Shown: positions 32,315-33,295 of the stretch, one piece after another | Layout: the number at the start of each line of letters is the position of its first letter | Numbering within the stretch: position 1 is the stretch's first letter | Source: Terribacillus halophilus | GTDB lineage: Bacteria; Bacillota; Bacilli; Bacillales; Amphibacillaceae | DNA: 33,295 nt | Direction of reading: 5' to 3' | Assembly (NCBI RefSeq): GCF_900162685.1 | Contig: NZ_LT727828.1 | Location: 1,814,935-1,848,229 of the forward strand | Notes under the pieces: generated by a model | What the model saw: only the letters and a program-made list of their open reading frames with translations | Database searches by the model: none | What the model was told of the DNA's origin: nothing | Program-made: the position numbers and the translations under genes

Positions 32315-32831
32315 AGTGCTTCCCATCCTCCTTTTCCAGCTGTTTTTCGAGTGCTTTTAAAGCTTGCTTTAACTTTGACTTCACCTTACTATCTGACCAG
32401 TTAAGTATTTCAGCGGTTTCTTTCGTATTAAAATGGTGAACTTTCCGCAATACAATCACCTCTTTATAGGCTTTTTTTAAGCTCAAAATTGCCTTTGTTA
32501 TTTGCTGTGACTTTTCTTTTATGTATACCTGATCATCTGGCCCGATCCCGTTATCCTTATATCGAGTAAAGAAATTCATTTCTTGAATTGTTGGCTTTTT
32601 CATTCTGAAATAGTCTACAGTCAAATTATGAGCAATACGGAATAGCCATGTTTTAGGACTTGCTTCATTTCGATAAGTAGCAATTGTTCGATAAGCTCTT
32701 ATAAAAGTCTCTTGCATGATGTCTTCAGCTAGCTGATAATCCTTTGTCATTAGTACAATATATTTAATAATTGGTTCACTAAACTGGTCGTACCATTCTT
32801 CAATTAAGTCTTTCTTATCTCTATCTATCAA
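32298..32831 (-). CDS. ECF RNA polymerase sigma factor
   Basis: This 177-residue sigma factor has region 2 (YIVLMTKDYQLAEDIMQETFIRAYR, residues about 25-50, with TWLFRIAHNLTVDYFR for promoter melting) and region 4 helix-turn-helix (YKEVIVLRKVHHFNTKETAE ... WSDSKVKSKLKQALKAL). Both are needed for -10 and -35 recognition. The start is a TTG at 32831 with AAGGGGTG seven bases upstream. It is first in the operon with the anti-sigma gene and has an ECF-like promoter just upstream. The ECF subgroup cannot be set with confidence; SigM/SigV/SigX-like proteins are the nearest I recall. Confidence 0.9.
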   Translation of the reverse strand: MIDRDKKDLIEEWYDQFSEPIIKYIVLMTKDYQLAEDIMQETFIRAYRTIATYRNEASPKTWLFRIAHNLTVDYFRMKKPTIQEMNFFTRYKDNGIGPDDQVYIKEKSQQITKAILSLKKAYKEVIVLRKVHHFNTKETAEILNWSDSKVKSKLKQALKALEKQLEKEDGKHYAKAR

Positions 32832-32854
32832 TCTGTTTCACCCCTTTCATACAA

Positions 32855-32880
32855 TAGACGAATTACGAAGCTGTTGGTTG
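32855..32880 (-). promoter_or_regulatory. Candidate autoregulatory ECF promoter
   Basis: On the minus strand CAACC (32876-32880) and CGTCTA (32855-32860) are separated by 15 bases. This resembles the AAC ... CGTC boxes of Bacillus ECF sigma promoters, about 25 bp before the sigma start codon. Confidence 0.45.
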
Positions 32881-32885
32881 TAAAA

Positions 32886-32918
32886 AAAAGAAAAAACTGT
32901 CGATATTTTTATCGACAG
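32886..32918 (-). terminator. Terminator entering from the right edge
   Basis: CTGTCGATA / TATCGACAG hairpin (32897-32918) with an A-rich run to its left, giving a T tract on the minus strand. It would end a minus-strand gene lying right of this point. Confidence 0.75.
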
Positions 32919-33295
32919 CCTCTAAAGTAAACAATAAGATAGATGACTGCACCCTAGCGTTCCACCTACAGTGCTTTATTAAGTCTGTACTTCCATGTGT
33001 AAGTTAGGTTAATTGCCAAGTCGCAAGCCAGCGGGAGCAAAACAATCCTTTAAATGCTTTTAGTAAAACCCTTCTATGCTCTTTATTTCGGCTTAGATGT
33101 TGTTAGGCGCTGGGATTCATATGTAATCCACTTAAGGCACGGTTACCCTAAACTCTTTTTCCGAAAAACCTTATACAATAGCGATGATAACAAGCCTCCC
33201 ATCAGAACAAATTGCAATCACTAGCATTTAAATTTACACTTTTCTCTGTTCCTGAAGCGCTAAAGAATAGTAAGTTAAAAAAAACAGGAAAGACG
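32919..33295. other. Gene-free right edge
   Basis: No gene is convincing. A minus-strand frame ending near 33145 (MGGLLSSLLYKVFRKKSLG) looks like a membrane-protein tail, but a stop precedes it a few codons upstream, so it may be the remnant of a transporter C-terminus. Confidence 0.35.

Noticed and set aside
1-33295. tRNA, rRNA or riboswitch elements
   Set aside because: I looked for cloverleaf arms with TTCRA loops and for S-box or T-box leader signatures upstream of the sulfur genes and saw none that I could support.

Overview
The window is a low-GC Firmicutes chromosome segment, most likely from a Bacillaceae species. The signs are strong AGGAGG-type ribosome binding sites, frequent TTG/GTG starts, SigA-type promoters and U-rich hairpin terminators. 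Most gene sets have a direct Bacillus subtilis counterpart (ypcP, msrA, the ytmI/snaA-tcy-cmo cluster, the yrk sulfur cluster, an ECF sigma/anti-sigma pair). I cannot assign a genus. All calls come from reading the sequence and recalling protein families; no searches were run.

Layout. 1-2144: a partial 5'-3' exonuclease, msrA and a luciferase-like flavin monooxygenase. 2336-3574: a decayed AraC regulator. 4074-13104: an S-substituted-cysteine salvage locus. It is an eight-gene minus-strand operon (FMN reductase, CmoO and CmoI oxidation proteins, SnaA-like acetyltransferase, amino-acid ABC transporter) with a divergent LysR activator and a separate cmoJ monooxygenase. A decayed IS3-family element sits inside the terminator that lysR and cmoJ share. 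A 44-bp element recurs upstream of both the operon and cmoJ, which ties them to one regulon. 13266-16336: cadC-cadA metal efflux, with a cysteine-rich N-terminal extension on CadA.

16677-20588: a MarR-type electrophile or quinone-response regulon made of two Old Yellow Enzyme-type genes (one broken by a nonsense codon), a VOC-fold protein, a DoxX protein and the MarR regulator. A GC-rich palindrome occurs at both control regions. 20730-26535: a persulfide/sulfur-handling island controlled by a CstR-like repressor. It has two divergent operons with rhodaneses, TusA and DsrE proteins (each duplicated), a rhodanese-MBL fusion and a TauE/SafE exporter, plus six copies of a TACC(C)-N-GGGTA-type operator. 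26638-33295: a cupin, a decayed M29 aminopeptidase, possible tiny membrane ORFs, an RNA methyltransferase-like gene, an Asp/Glu racemase-like gene and an ECF sigma/anti-sigma pair.

Three adjacent modules share a theme of thiol, sulfane-sulfur and electrophile chemistry. The window also carries an unusual load of broken genes: AraC, IS orfA/orfB, an OYE, DUF302, M29 peptidase, a truncated rhodanese, and a frameshifted DsrE tail.
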